Shown here: positions 24,501 through 39,500 of the stretch, one piece after another
Layout of the letters: each line of letters opens with the position of its first letter
How positions within the stretch are numbered: position 1 is the first letter of the stretch
Source of the DNA: Glossina fuscipes
Lineage: Eukaryota > Arthropoda > Insecta > Diptera > Glossinidae
DNA length: 64,000 nucleotides
Reading direction: 5' to 3'
Assembly (NCBI RefSeq): GCF_014805625.2
Contig: NW_023998457.1
Span: 4,491,875-4,555,874, forward strand
Notes under the pieces: generated by a model
Told to the model about the DNA's origin: nothing
Database searches by the model: none
The model's input: the letters and a program-made list of their open reading frames with translations, nothing else
Position numbers and translations under genes: made by a program

Positions 24501-27500
24501 TCGTATCCTTATTGTCTCTTATCTGCAGACCGATAGCGAATACGCAGAGTGTGGCAGGGTTCTGGGCTGAAATCTTTTGGATGCCGTGGTGTTACATTTG
24601 ATATGTACCGTCATGTTTCTTTTTTTTTCGTTTGCTCTTTATTTATTTAGATGTATATTTATTCACAAATAAAATTCAGCTGCAGACCGGATTAAGTAGA
24701 CTCTCTAAAACAAATCTTATGCCAAAGATTGAAGCTTAATATTTATAAGGTATAAAGAGAAAAAGATGTGAAAACATTGTAGTCGGGAAAGGCCAAACAC
24801 AAAATATCCCACATCATTATGCCTAAAAAGACCTTTTATTTGCTTTCTTCATAAAATGCCACAGATTTTTCTTTGCTTCCATGTAAAAGCACACATCTAA
24901 TGGCTAATTTTCATGATAAAATATTAGAAAAAGGCAAAGCGTTGCATAAACCTACCTGGTCTATGTGGCCCACAGTCAATGCTGTTAATTTTTATGTCAG
25001 CTTGCTAATATGAGCCAATTCTTACTAGGAAATATTAAAAAAATTTTATTATGCGAAGACTTAGTTCTTGTAAAGGTAGCTATATGGTAGAGGCTTCATA
25101 GAATTATCGCATCCAATCCGTATTTTACATATAAACTCAGCACACGAAGATTGCATTGCTTAGCGATTTTTGTCGAGAAATTCTAAAAATTATAATTTGT
25201 TTTATTGCGGAAACTATTTTTTATAGGCGCACTCAAACCTGCACAAAAGAAGACGGTACAAAAACAGGTTTGAGTTTAAAACGTTATATGGAGAGTGTAG
25301 TTCGTTCGAATTAGTTTTCAATAGGGTTCGTACTTACGCAAAACGAATACGTCAGTATACCAAATGGTGACCCTTAGTTTGGACCCAAACGTACGGGAAC
25401 GGGCATGCGGGACAGAAGGACAGATAAAGTTAAATCGATTCAGAAAATGATTCTACGTTGATTGGTAAATAACAAAAGTCGCGTTTATCTGAAATTCTCC
25501 TGAGTGTTACACACACAATCTAGTCTCATTATGGACGCATATAATATACCGGCTTATTAGATATCTGTTCTTATGTACATTAATGAATATTCGCAAGGAA
25601 TAGTGAATAGTGTTATTTAAATTCAGTTAGATAAACAAATTAATAGAGCCTATTAAGTATTCAAGATTGCCTTCCACAACTGTACGTGGAGAACGTGTGT
25701 AATCAGTAAAATGCTTTTGTTTTACTAATAGCTACAAGTTATTGCAGAAGCTATATAGTCTAGAATTATCAACAGAACAGATCTCTTCACTCCATATTCA
25801 GAGATGGACAAGTGAATGTTCCTTTCTTCACTCTTCGTGTCGAGAAAGCTACGCATTCTAATCCACATACTTCGCATATGCCTGGGTAAACTTCTCCTTA
25901 TCTTTGTTCGTAATAGATTTTTTCTTTTAATTTATATTGAAGTGAATACTAATCTTCCTGGGTAAGCTAATAGTGTTAAAAAGCCTCACATTTCTGGAGT
26001 AGATTTTTTTTTTCAAATGCAGGTTAATAATAATTTTCTTTCTTTCACAAATACAGTCAAGTTCTGTGGTCTACTTGCTGCCTACCTTTTCTAAAAAAAA
26101 ATTGGCAATTATATTTAAAACAAAGGCCAAATGAAGTGTATTGTGCGTTGTTATACAATCACAAAAAAAAAAACAGTAAGAACATTATGCTAGCGCAAGG
26201 CCAACTATTAAATACCCTACACCTCATTTTATAAGACAATTTATTTAGTCTTTTCTGCTCTACAAACGATCGTGAAAAGGATCCAAAACATAGGCCGGGG
26301 TGGTCCAAATTTAGTATAGTTAATTTTTTTATGATATAATTTCCATCATGAACTCTGAGTCTTTTTTTCGCCGAAAATCTTACCTTTTCGAAACGCATAA
26401 ACGGCATCAATTCCCATTTATTTGCTCGTACATGTAGGCGTTTAAAGTCCTTACTTGTAAGACAAAACAATGAGCCATTATAAGGAAAAAGTTCATGTCG
26501 TTCTTCGGGGCCTCCTGCTCTATCGCCTAAACTATACCAAGTTATTTCTCTCGGATCAAAACAAACGCACGAAGTAAGCCCATAAGATCAATGCGATAAA
26601 CTGTAAATCCTACTTTCGATAAGTGCTGCACGATTCCACCAACTAGATAATTCAGGCATATCCGGGCACGGATACCATTTATTCGTTTCAGGACTCATAG
26701 TATCTTTCGGTACTCATAGTTCCCTCACCGCCGACAACATAAATCGAATCATTATAGGCGCAAATTCCAAAATCTACGCGGGCATTATTCATCGGTGCAA
26801 TGTACTTCCATTTCTTATTAGCCAGATCATAATACTCTGCGGTCCTTAAGCTTTTACCGCATTTTCCACCCACGGAGTAAATAGTAGCGTTTAGGGAGAT
26901 TGCAGAGTTATTCCATCGGGGCTCATTCATGTACGAGACAGAAGTTAGTTTACTTTTCGATACATCGTAGACCTTGCACAAACCATGTACAAGTCTATTG
27001 CTATCGCCAACGAGGAATTACGGTTTCACATTCTCGAACTTAGTAAATGAAAGGAAAATGCAGTATGTTATCTCAAATTCTAGTCTTCCTTTGCTTCTCT
27101 TACTTACCTGCTCGAAAGGTAGCAATAGTAACTCCTCTTCATTTATTAAGTTATCAAAATTATTTAAAATATATTTGTGGCTGTAGTCGTGAAGATCCTT
27201 AAGAGGATGCATATCTGAAATGAACCAAACATTATATATATATACATAATAATATATAATATATATTCTTAGCATATTCTTACCGGCAAACTTTCGTATA
27301 CGGAAACAATTCGTTGAGTTCATGCTCTTCTTCAGAAATTTCTCACATTGTTCCTTAACCCAGGTAAACTGAAATAAATTCGAAGCGGCTAGCAAACCTT
27401 CAACGTTTTCTTCGGTCACCATAATAATCCCACTATACACGTAGTCAACGAGTACTTTTAACGCAATTATACCCGCATCTAATTTAAGATATCCTACTGA

Positions 27501-30500
27501 TGTCTCCTGGACGTCATCTATAAAAGTTATGAAGTGTTGTTTGGCACTTTCCTTAATCGACTGACTTTCGAACATCGCTGCAAAATAAGGTGAAGCAATC
27601 GCGAGCGCTATCTTATGCACATAGATAAATTCACCAACTACGTTTAAGCAAAAATCGAAAAGCTATGAAATCGGATAGTGACGTCCTTGGTTGCAATGAG
27701 TGCTGTTTATTTATTTTTAAAGCTTACCTTCCGATCGATACGCATTTTGTTTAAATGATTAATAAAATGTGAGCCACAGTTGGAGTTTTCGCAACGATCT
27801 GCTCAACGATTGTTTAAACTTGATCAATATTTTTAGCGGCCATGCTGTTGGAGTTGCTAAATTAAAAAAAAAAATACATATATAAAAGCTTAATTAGCTT
27901 AGAGAGTTAAAATTTTTGTTTTGCATAATAATCATTAAAATGACGAAAGAAAAATCATTCAGAATCTTACGTTAAGAAAATGTTTACAGTAAACTCTTTA
28001 AAGGCCACGTCAGTAATTTATGAAATTATTCATGAGTATATAGTGTAAGGTGGTATTTTCCTGTCCCTTAATGTGCGAGTCAGCTCAGACGCCGCAAGAA
28101 AGTTTATTGCGGAGATTATCGCCCCCTTTTTCTGCTGTTCGCTTTGTCGATTAAAACTTCTGCAGTTTTAGCTTTCCCTCGGTTTTTATTAATGTAAAAT
28201 TATAAATATTGTAAACGATTTCTTTGTCCTCGATATGTCCCCATACGCGTTAGGTTTCCCCTTTAGGATGCGATCGCCTTTTTGCTCGCCTAATCTCTCT
28301 CAAAGCGCGGCAGATGATGAGCCTAGGGCAGGATTCCAAGCGGGCAGCACTATCGGAGCAGAAACGTAAATTAACCCTTTCTCTGCCCTAAATAAGTGCG
28401 GCTGACGATGAATCCAGAGAAGGATGCCAAGCGCGCATCGTAGGATAATGGTACCAAGATACCAAGAATATGATAGACTTGGGTAATTTTGCTCTAATGC
28501 AGAGGGCAGGCTCGATAAGTTTTATAAATTAGATCTTATATTTTAAGGTACTCATATAAATTCTGTCAAAAAATAATTCTGTTACATGTAAGTGTAGAAT
28601 TAATCCTTTCATCTGTTCAAATATTGGAAAATTGGTCGTAGATTCCAATAGTATTTCTAAAGGTTTATTTACACTCTCGAAGAGAGAAAATCATATTTGT
28701 TTCCTTACATACATATTAGGAGTTTGATAAATTTTTCAAACAGACTATGACCTTAACGAAATGCATCAAATAGAGGATCAAAAGAGTTTGAAATTTCCCT
28801 GCCAGTTACAGGCGAAAATAAAACAGGTTAGGTAGGTTATGTGTGTTTGCCACATTGCAAGACACCATCTTGGAATGGGAGACAAAGTCTCCCGCTCTCG
28901 CCACTTACAATCTTCGTATTGCGCTATGCAGGGCTTCGTGGGGTAATCGCTTGCTGCAGTAATACATGCATTTTTGAAGAGTTTGCATACGACAATGTAA
29001 TCGGATAGCCTTTGTATGCATAATTGCACTGGAAGAGCAAACAGTTCTCTTCTTCAAGGCGGATTTAATTACTTTTATCATATTGACCTGTTGGATAATG
29101 AGCTTTTGTTTATTAAATTATGAAAAGTTTTTCTTTTATCAAAAAGACGATTCGCCTTTTAATTTTTAATAACCGAAAAAATGCATCAGAACGTCCGATA
29201 AGGTACCTAACCTATATTCTTAATTACACTAATAGGTACGTACAAATTTTTACCATGTTTGCGTATTTACCTCCTTTTATTATACAACACTGACTAGTGA
29301 GCATCGTTCGACTTTGAAAGTGATCGTGTTTCGTGTAAAAGATAATTCATTTTTTTGCACTTTTTCGCCTTAAGGCGAATGCAGTCTTTTTATTGCCTTC
29401 ATATTAACGCGCCAAATATGAAAATAATACATTTGTTGCTACTAATACATATGGGTATGTATGTCTATCAATTGCAAGAATATTTTTTTTATGACACTCT
29501 CCTCCTTAGTGCAGATAAAATGTTATTGTAATTTTACCTGCTTTTTATAATCCAATAAACAAACTTTTTTTTCTTTTATTTTTTGTATATATATTATCAT
29601 TATTTCAGAATTTGGCATTTTTATAAGCGCGCACCTGCTGTTTCACTTTCATTGACTCTGTAGACTGACTCAACGCATATAGAGGATTTATTCATTACTT
29701 ACTTTTATTGTATCAAACACCAAATAATTGTACGCCTCGCAATTGGAAAACTTCTACATTAAAGTTCAATTTTTCCCTTCACTTTTTATTGGCGTTGCCA
29801 CCCTTGTTGTACCCCGATCATCGTGAGCGTTGTTACCACACGAGAATAGAAGCACAAGCATAAAATCTGCAGGCATAACCGATTTAAAGGCAAAAATCGG
29901 AACATACGAAATAAATGTCAGACTTTTTAGGCTCGTGTCTTTATACCCTATACCATTCGTAGAAGGTATGTTTGTGCGGACGTATGTAACAATCAGAAGC
30001 GCTTAAGGTAGACCCACCTTTTCTTATACCGATCGATTTAGAATCATAATCTGAATTGATCTAAGCTTGTCTGTTTGTCTATCCATCCCATGTCTGTCCA
30101 TTTAAATTTGCGTTCAAGCTGTAGGCCGGAGTTTTTGAGATATTTTAATGAAATTTAGTACAGTGACGTGTTTTGCCCCAAGAGCAAATGCTATTGAAAG
30201 CGGTTCGATCACTCCCCGTATAATGTCCTATCCTGAAAAGTCGTTACATGGAAAATAATTTCGATTACCAAAATTTCTCGGCAAAAGTGGCTAAGTAGTA
30301 TCATTTCGGCATTTTAAATTTGTATGAAAACTTTCTAACGGCAATTTTTTGAAACTTTTGCAATGTTGCGAAACGGCTCTCATATAAATGTTTCTACGAA
30401 AACGAAATCTGCTATGTACTAAAAAGATTTCTAATATTTCATAGTGAAAACTAGTTTATAATAGTAAATTGACATAGAATCCGAACTTACTGAATTCCGA

Positions 30501-33500
30501 CCGCGTAGGTCTATTTTTTGAATACCACCGCATATAAGAATTCCTCGGGCTTCATCAAAAGTATACCTTTGTATGAAAATAAGGGGTAACTTTTTGGTAT
30601 ATTATTACCAAAATGGGTGAATAAATGCACTAAGCGAAGTGACGTACGGTACCTAAGAGTCGGCCTTGCCTGACTATAATGTTTTTATTTGCATAGGTAA
30701 GTGGATGAGGTTGTGGACTATCTTTTTCTAAGAAAATACAGTCAGCAGAAAGTAAGATCGATATTCAAATTAAATTGCGGGGGAATACCCGCAATATCGG
30801 AAATATCTTTTCTCTAAATTGGTAACACTATGAAAGATATCTGTGTCAAGTTTCACATTATAAACGTTATTCGAGTTTCAGCTGCACTTGGTTTTGTGCG
30901 ACATAAAAAGTATTTTTTCTGATTTTTGCAATGTATGAGACCTGATGATTTCTGACTTACATTGTTGCGGGACATGAGACATAGATTTACGAAACAACCG
31001 AGCGAATACCATAGAAAAGTAGAGCCAAGAGTGAAGAATAAACGATAAAGTCGCTTTAAAATCAAGGCGACAGTTTTCCTTGATTATCGTGATGCACTAC
31101 AAATTCCTTCTCGGCCGAGCGAATCTAGTAACAAGTAATATTAATTAAGTTTGAGAACTACTTTGAACGTGACGTTCTATGTGAACAGAGCAAATTTGAA
31201 AAAAATCGTAAAAATAATTGCGAAAGGAAAGCTTTGAATTGCTTTAGCTTATTTAAAGGGTATTTTTATATGGTTTCACGAGGTGTTTGCAAAAACATCT
31301 TACGTTTCCTAACTTTCACCTCGTATCACCAATAATATGATCCTGACTACTTAGTAGGGCTCGCTAAGGTACTTACAGAACTCTATTGAAGGGATTTTTT
31401 TTTTTTTTTTTGACATGATCCGTCACTCAGGGGATGACCGCTATCCGTGTAACACACAAGAAGAGCAAGAAGAGAAAGAAACAGTCAGAAATAACGAAGT
31501 GTCGACCGCACCCGTCTTTCATAGTTAAATTCGAATCTATCTTCACACCTTCTCTCTTTCCTCATTTCTGCCTGTCATTCCCTGACTGAAAAGAGAGAGA
31601 AAAAAGTAAAAAAATAAAGACAATTGTTCATGTGAATTTGCTTAGCATATCCAAAAGCTATTCTCATATAGATTCAGACGGTATAGGTGAAAAGAGACGA
31701 AATTTCCCACCCTAGTTTATCCTCACTAGAGACTTGGGACTATTTCCCTTCAGCCTTCAGGTTTATGCTAAAATAGCAAATCTGAATAAAGCCATGCGAT
31801 GACTCAAAGAAATGTAAGAAAGAATCTGCTAAGAGGACAGTTCTTTAAAAGCTCTTGCAGTCCCCTAGAATAATAAGCAGAACGCGTCTAATATTGTGAA
31901 CACAGTAGTATATCGAGGAATTTGTGAGTGGATTGTAATCCCCTATAATAAGTTTTTATGCTTATACTCTTCAATCCAAGCGTACGCAAAACATAACCTC
32001 CTCTTCTCCCCTACTACATCTACAATGTGTCCTGACTATCATCAAACCTACAGACAATCCTTGATTAAGTGGTAATCAGAAAAAATGGAGAAATAAATTT
32101 ATAACATAAATTCCGACTATTCTCTCCTAATTCTCAGATTTTGCCTCAGCAAATCGCTATTTGCAATAACGTAGTGTTCAACAACAACTACGAATGATTT
32201 GACACGCAACAAATCATTACAATCGTATGATTTATATGCAAAACTGTTTTGCACATACACTTGCATATAATGCGAAGTTAATTCAATTTGCCTGGTGAGA
32301 GACAGAGAGAGAGTGAGAGGGAGGGAGAGAGTGCGTTAAAAGGGTGATACGTAAATCAATCAGTAGAGTTGACGTTGAAATTTAATCTCTATGCAATACA
32401 TTATGTTAGATGATTTATGCAAGAATTTTTTTTTATTTTTCAACTTTTAATGCAATTTTAATCAAATATGTACAAACTCATAAGTGTGTGTATGCATGCT
32501 GAAGTAAAATAATAATTCTTCTTTTTTTTTTTTTGAATAATCCTTCTAAAGTGCTTATGGATTTGTGATTTGTGTGTGTGAGATGATTGACCTAAATGAA
32601 ATGTGTCATGAATGATGTGCAGTGATATGTATCAAGAATTAGTCCGTATTGGCTATGATTTAGTTAAACGATAAATAAACGAACAAACGTACGTGTCGTT
32701 TATCGTAAATTTAGTACTGCTAATCGTCGGCTTATTTCGCTCGTGTGCCAGTGAAGCGAAAGCGTTTACATTATAATGCACGTGATTCGATTAAAGGTCA
32801 ATGATAGCTCCTTTTAAGTTTGTTTCTGCACTGTTTTTTTCAATAAACATATATTCAGTCAAATGGGGAGAATTTTAAAAAAGTACTGGCTGGGTGCCAT
32901 TAAATGGGGATCCATTCGGCATTATTAAACACACGAAAAGAACTTTTATGTTCTTTTTTTTTTTTGAATAAATAAGGGATATATTCCGGGGTTTTGACCG
33001 GTCACTAATCGTAAAAGGAACTGATGCATATTCTTATTATAATCGTTTGCATTTTGTATCAATTTTTGTATTCCGAAGCAACAGTCATAAGAAAACGTTA
33101 TGATGTTAGTTTTACCCTACACTACTTGTGATGCCGGGTATATTGAGTTGGTGCCAAGAAGGGCTTAAAATAGACCTACTTTTTATTATACTGATCGATT
33201 CAAAATCATAATCTGGATTGATCTATGCCTACCTGTCCGTGCGATGTCTGCATATGTATTTTTGCGCTCAATCTACAAATCGTGATTTTTGAGATAATTT
33301 TTTATGAAATTTGGTGCAGTGACGTGTTTTAACCCAACTACGAACACTATTCAAAATGGTTCGGATAGGTTCACTTTTTCGATCACTCACCATATAACGC
33401 CCTATTCTGAAAAGTCGTTATATGAAAAAAAATGATATTTTCCGAAATTTCCTCCAGAAAAGTGGTGAAGTAGTAGTATTTCGGCATTCTAATTTGGAAT

Positions 33501-36500
33501 GAAAACTTTCGCCCGGATGGGGTAGTTCTTGAACCTCCTTCCATATAACGAAAACTGAAGTTCATACAACGGAAAGGTATAATTTGCAATGCTTTATGAC
33601 GAAAATTATACAATAACAATAATTTACTCTCAAAAAATTAACTGTACCAAGTTTGGACAATCCTGTACTATTTTTTGTGGTGATGGAAATTGACCCATAA
33701 TAGTAATTTCGTACAAAAATGAACTTTACAAAATTTGCCTACGCCAATTTTCGGATCCTGCGCTATGTACGGATTAAGCTTGTATTATGTTAGGTTGCGT
33801 TTTAGGCCCGCTCCCCCAAAGGAAGACGTAATTTTTGTGTTCTATAATAAAAATAATAATTGTGTTAGACAGCGTGTTGTAGGGTATTTAACGGTCGGCC
33901 TTGTTCAACTATAATGTGCTTACTTGTTTTATTATGAAATAAGTTTGTTAAATCACACAAACTACAAAGAAAAAAATGCCTTGTAACTTGTTACGTGGCC
34001 CAAGATACGTCTGTCTTTACATAATCGTAATATGTCAAGCTTGTGCAGATGTTTCTGTGAACTATAAAAATTCGACGAGTCTTTTATACAATCACCATCA
34101 CCGATATACTATAAAAGATTGTAAGAAAGGAACAACACGGAAAATATAATAACAATATTGGTTGGGCGTGGCTGATTTTTTCTATTTTTATAGAATTTTT
34201 ATAGAATTTTTTGTGGAAATTCATATTCTCTATATCTTGTGCTCTCGATTTGCGTTTCTTTGACCTGCTTGCGTCATACTCACACACTTTTCCAAATTTT
34301 TAAGTGATATCTTTTTCTCTGCATAAGGGCAGGAATACGTGGACCGCATACGTCTACTTTGTATGTACAATGGTATCATGAGAAGGAAAGTCAGAAAATT
34401 ATATTCGGCAGCCAACAAATTTTATATACCTATCAACGGTTATCCTAGAATAGACTAAAGAAGATGACAAAAACTAAATTTCTACATAAAAATTTACATC
34501 GTGCGTCGGTTGTAGTTTATGGGCAAAAAAATCGAGAAAGCTAACATGGCGGGGCCATTTTTCAATGTCAACCTATGTGCAACACAGACTTAACAAAAAA
34601 CGCTCGTTTTGTAGTTTCCAACTTAATACATTGCAGTAAATAGTTATCGCTTGAAAGAATTACGGAATCAAACATTTAATTGACCATATCAGATCGGCTG
34701 CTTCAAAAATTATTGGTGATAAAGGTTTGAACATATTTGTTATTTGGTTAAATACCAGGAAGAGGTTCGCACAATGCACTTTATTTGATTAGGATTTCGT
34801 TGAAAATAATGCGCCTTTCAGTGAATCAGTTTTTATTGTGCTTTTTTGTTTTAGGTACAAACTCATTAATAATCGATCTTGCGCGGATGTGAACGAATGT
34901 ACCGAAGATTCGGGTATTTGCTCACAAATATGCATCAATGAAATTGGTGGCTTTAAATGCGAATGCGTAGGCGGTTATAGACACGATCCCCGTAATCATA
35001 CGCGTTGCAAAGCCATCGAAGGGCATGCTTCGCTTTTGCTAGCGCGACGTCATGATATTAGGAAAATTGCTTTAGATCGAATGGAAATGACATCGATTGT
35101 AAATAATACAAAATCAGCTACAGCATTAGATTTCGCATTCCGCACTGGCATGATATTCTGGAGCGATGTATCAACACAAAGCATTTACAAGTAAGTGTAT
35201 TAATATATGTATTTATAATAAGCGAAAGTTAGAAGAAAAAGAAACCAATGTTTTTAGCATTTTTCGATGTTCTTTATATTTGATCACTTGGCAAGTCATC
35301 TAACAGCATGGTTCGCTTAGACTAGAAATGGGTACTTTGTGGTAATCGGGATTGAGCAGTCGAACAACTTGATGAATCTAATATCAGTGTGGGAATAAAA
35401 CATCAAAAAAATTCTGTTTACTAGCGCGGATTTCTCTCACCGCAAATATCGGCCGTGGACAAATCAGATGCCAAAATAACCTGGAAGGATTTATAAAGAG
35501 CCCCGATTCTTTTTTCTGAACTTACATGAAAGCTTAAATTGGGTTAGATTTGGATTCCAGATACATTGAAAAACCTAAGTTCGAAAGATTCTCAGAAAGT
35601 GTCGAGAAAATTTCTATATGATAGTTAGCGTCGTGTCGCCGTAAAGATGGGATAAAGGAAAAACATGCCCAAGCGAGTGGTTTCTTTCCGTGTGGATTAG
35701 ACCGATTTTTTAAAAGTGTTGGCCCGGAAAGGGACACTAGAACTTGGGCTTTTCCTGTCCGAGGCAAGGGTTTTCCACTTTACGTAAGATTCTTTGGTCT
35801 AGCTATGTACTGCCTTCTGAGTCCATCTCTTCTACAGTAAATGTCCTCTTCGGCTAGCAGGCGAGCCAGATTTTCCCTTCTATATTTAGCTTCCTAGGTC
35901 AATGTGTACGGAGAATAACTGTTGTTATCTTAATTCAAATCAACATGTTTTGTATCTAAGCTAATTTAACTTCGCGCATGCGTATAGATATTTAGGTATA
36001 AGATGTTGCTTAAGTTTATATCCAATGTGATTTTTCAGAATGGACTTTAGTAGGATTGACCCTATTAGAATTCACCAGTACTTGTAAAAATTTACCCTTA
36101 CTTAGCAGAATCGACGATATTGAAGTTCATCTCCTATTGGAACCTTCCATTATCTGTCAGAATAGATACGAATAGAACTCAATGCCGCTTATTAGAATCT
36201 ATTGTATTATAATCTCTCGCTACCTGTCAAAATCCGATGTATTTAAAATTGATTTAATTAGAAATCATCATTGACTTAATAATAATATTTGGAACAACAC
36301 AAAATGAGACCTTAAGTTCTTACTAAGTATTTATCTTCCGTTGCAGAGCTCCGATTGATGAAGGCAATGAGAAAACTGTTGTTTTAAAAGCCAGTGGTGT
36401 AACATCAGATGGTTTGGCCGTGGATTGGATTTACAATCATATCTACTTTACTGATACGCATAAAAGTACCATTGAGTTAACCGACTTTAATGGTAATACG

Positions 36501-39500
36501 GAAAAAATACTAATTAAAGATGAATTGAATGTACCGCGTTCAATAGCCCTGGACCCAATTGATGGGTAAAATATAATTCATTGAAATAATTTTCTTTAAA
36601 AAATTTTCACTTTCTCTTCTCATTTCTCCAGTTGGATGTATTGGTCCGATTGGGGTGCTTCACCGCGTATTGAACGTGCTGGTATGGATGGTACACATCG
36701 CCTTACTATTGTTAATTATGATGTGAAATGGCCAAATGGCATTACATTGGATATGGTACGCAAACGTCTTTATTGGGTTGATGGTAAACTAAATATCATC
36801 TCATCGGTTAATTACGATGGCTCACAACGTCGCCAAATTTTATATTCAACTGAATATCTGCGTCATCCTTTTTCAATAACAACATTTGAAGACTATTTAT
36901 ATTGGACCGATTGGGATAAGCAAACAGTGTTTAAAGCAAACAAGTTCAATGGTCAAGATGTAGAAGCTATAACTGCTATGCATATGGTAAGTTCGAATAA
37001 AAAAATTACGAAAATATTATTAAAAAGCTTTTAAAGCTTGAACCATAAAAGAATTTTAAAGCCAGTGATCGAGTTAAACCCTTTGGGTTTTGTGCAACGT
37101 TTTGTGAATTATTAATATTTTCTCTTACTCAAAAACACCAAATGAAAACAACAATGCACGTGTTGGCCCACACCTTTACAGGCGGTAAATACATTCTGGT
37201 GTGCATTAATTATGTAGTAAGAGCGCATAAAGTGTTTTACAAATAAAAGTATGTGCACTACGTCAACAATGAATGAATGTAAGGAGTTTTTACAAGTTAA
37301 GAGGTAAACAGAACATAATGTTGGTAGCAAGAACACGACACCAACTTGTAAGCAGAAGTTTGTTTAAATGGTCAAGTAAATGCCTCTTTGGGATTAAAAG
37401 TTTTTCCCTTGCAACAGATGTAAAACTTTACAAGTGTAGGCAATCTGACTGAGAGCGTATTTGTAAAACTGCACGCGTTGTAAGGAATAAGAAATAAAAA
37501 GTACGAGTGTTCACAATACTGATAGGCAACAAAAAAATACTCAGAAGACCAATTTCATATATAATTGGTTACACACTCCTTATCATCACTTAATTACTTG
37601 TGGTCAGGAGTAGACAGTAACTTACCTACTTAGGCTTTCAGGCGAGACTACCAGGTCTTGCTTGGACGTAATATAAAGTACATGCAGCGACAGCAACATG
37701 TGCTTATTGATGGCGATAATGTGTCGTCCATCACTTTTCACATTCTTCGACCATTAGCGTAACGAAGGCCCCGCTATGCTCATGCGTGCGGGAAGTTTTC
37801 TACAGAGGTAGAAGAGATCTGTTCATCTATCAAGGCCGTAAAAAAGACCACTCTGCTGGCTCAGTGTTTTTTTCAACCCGTTATGGGGAGTTGTAACCCC
37901 GTATCCTCGTTTTTTGCTTATGCTGCCAATAGCAGCCGTCTTTCCCATTTTTTAAGACATACACTCCACCAAGCCGAACATATACAAATGCTACGTCCCA
38001 TTATTCCTCTATTTACAATCTTTTGTGACCATCAATGTGATCAATATCAAATTTCGCATCGATTCAAACATATCCGCCTGTAACGTCTGTTGTAACATTA
38101 TCCGATCGCAAAAAATTTGGCCAAAAAATTGGTCAATTGGACTTAGAAATAGGGTAATGGCTTCCTTGGACAATGAAGCAAACGAAATTACACCCGGCAA
38201 CAACAATGGCAATCAGATTACATTATGGAAATAGTAGGAAGTAGCTTAAGCCCTGTGGTAACCTTCTGGCTTGAGGTATAACACTTCAATCTTTCTGCAC
38301 TAGACATATTGCAGTACATTTCATATAGTATATATGTGACATAACGATAAATTATGCTGCATTATAAATGAATGTAGTTACGTTAAATTTTAAATACTTT
38401 GTTTTTCTTTACATCTTCAACGGACGGTTGTGTGCAATGTAAATGCCGTATAAACTTTTACGACAAAAAAAAAAAAAAACTATAACATCAGCTGCAACAT
38501 CCGATGGTTGTACATGTGTATCATCCGTATCGTCAGCCAGATGGTGAAAATTATTGTCAGACAGCAAACGGACATTGTTCACATTTATGTTTACCGGCGC
38601 CGTTCATTAATCAACGCAGCCCTCGTATAACATGCGCCTGCCCCACCGGTCTGCGTTTAATGGAAGATGGACAAACGTGTGCCGAAGATTGTAAGTTTCT
38701 GATTTTTTCTTTTTGCTATGAATTTTTTATTACTAATAAAGCCCAATACACAAGTGGTACTCATAAGTTTAACAAAAATTCTTCTTCTTCTTTTCTTCTT
38801 TAAGTTTACTTCAACTTAAGTTAGATGTAAACTTATGTCGTTTAGTAAATGAAAACACTTCGATTTTGTCCTTACCATCTGTCAATGAATTAAGCATCTT
38901 CGTCTATCCATCTGTCTTTCCTTTTGCCCAACTGCCTATCTGATTAGCAACCAGCTGTCTGTTTTTCCGATTGCCCATAAGTACGTCGTTTATCTGTTGT
39001 CTGCTTGTCATCATTCCTACTTCTTTATGTATTTGTTTATCTTCTTGTCTGTCTTCGTTTCCCTTTGCGCCCTCTACCTACGTGTTCGTCTTTTCGACTC
39101 TTCGTGTTTTTCTCTGCTCGCCTATTCGACTTTCTTGCTATCTGCCTGACCGCTAGTTGTTTGTCAACCTTCTTGTCTCTCTTTATTTATCTGTCCTTTT
39201 TGCTGCCTGCACGACTAGCTGGGGGGGCGCCCCCCCCCGCCCCTTTCTGACCCACTCGAGCATCTCTCCGGCTACTTTTTCCTTGCTATACCTCTTCATA
39301 GATGCGCCTACTTTTCTGTCTACCTGCATGTTCAGTCATCTTGAATTCTGTTTGAAATTCGGCTTATAACTTTTAAGCTTTCTCTCGAAGAATAAACATA
39401 ACCTTAAATTTTTCTTAATGTAAACATAATGTATTTATTGACTTCTTTTTTTTTATACAGCTAATAAGCATTTGTTTCGTAACCTTACGCATGGCGGTAG

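Larger units (their letters stand above)
22598..34854 (+). other. LpR intron, 12.3 kb, hosting antisense kelch relics and repeats
   Basis: Contents: family-A repeat (23070-23345), kelch relic 1 (23685-24389, -), family-B copy (about 24960-25560, -), kelch relic 2 (26230-27843, -), a tandem duplication at 28310-28445, family-B copies at 29940-30690 and 33111-33926, a T run at 31394-31412, a GA-rich run (32297-32335) and a family-A scrap (about 34140-34350). No other coding sequence is seen between these blocks. Confidence 0.8.

Noticed and set aside
28778..29029. 83-codon - strand frame
   Set aside because: No recognisable domain; cysteine and tryptophan content alone is not evidence of a gene.
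32297..32335. GA-rich run as a possible GAGA-factor binding region
   Set aside because: It lies deep in an intron without any promoter signal, and simple-sequence origin is sufficient.
39005..39369. Several overlapping + strand frames rich in Ser, Leu, Phe and Cys
   Set aside because: They come from the one-strand pyrimidine tract in the receptor intron, which lacks stop codons by composition.
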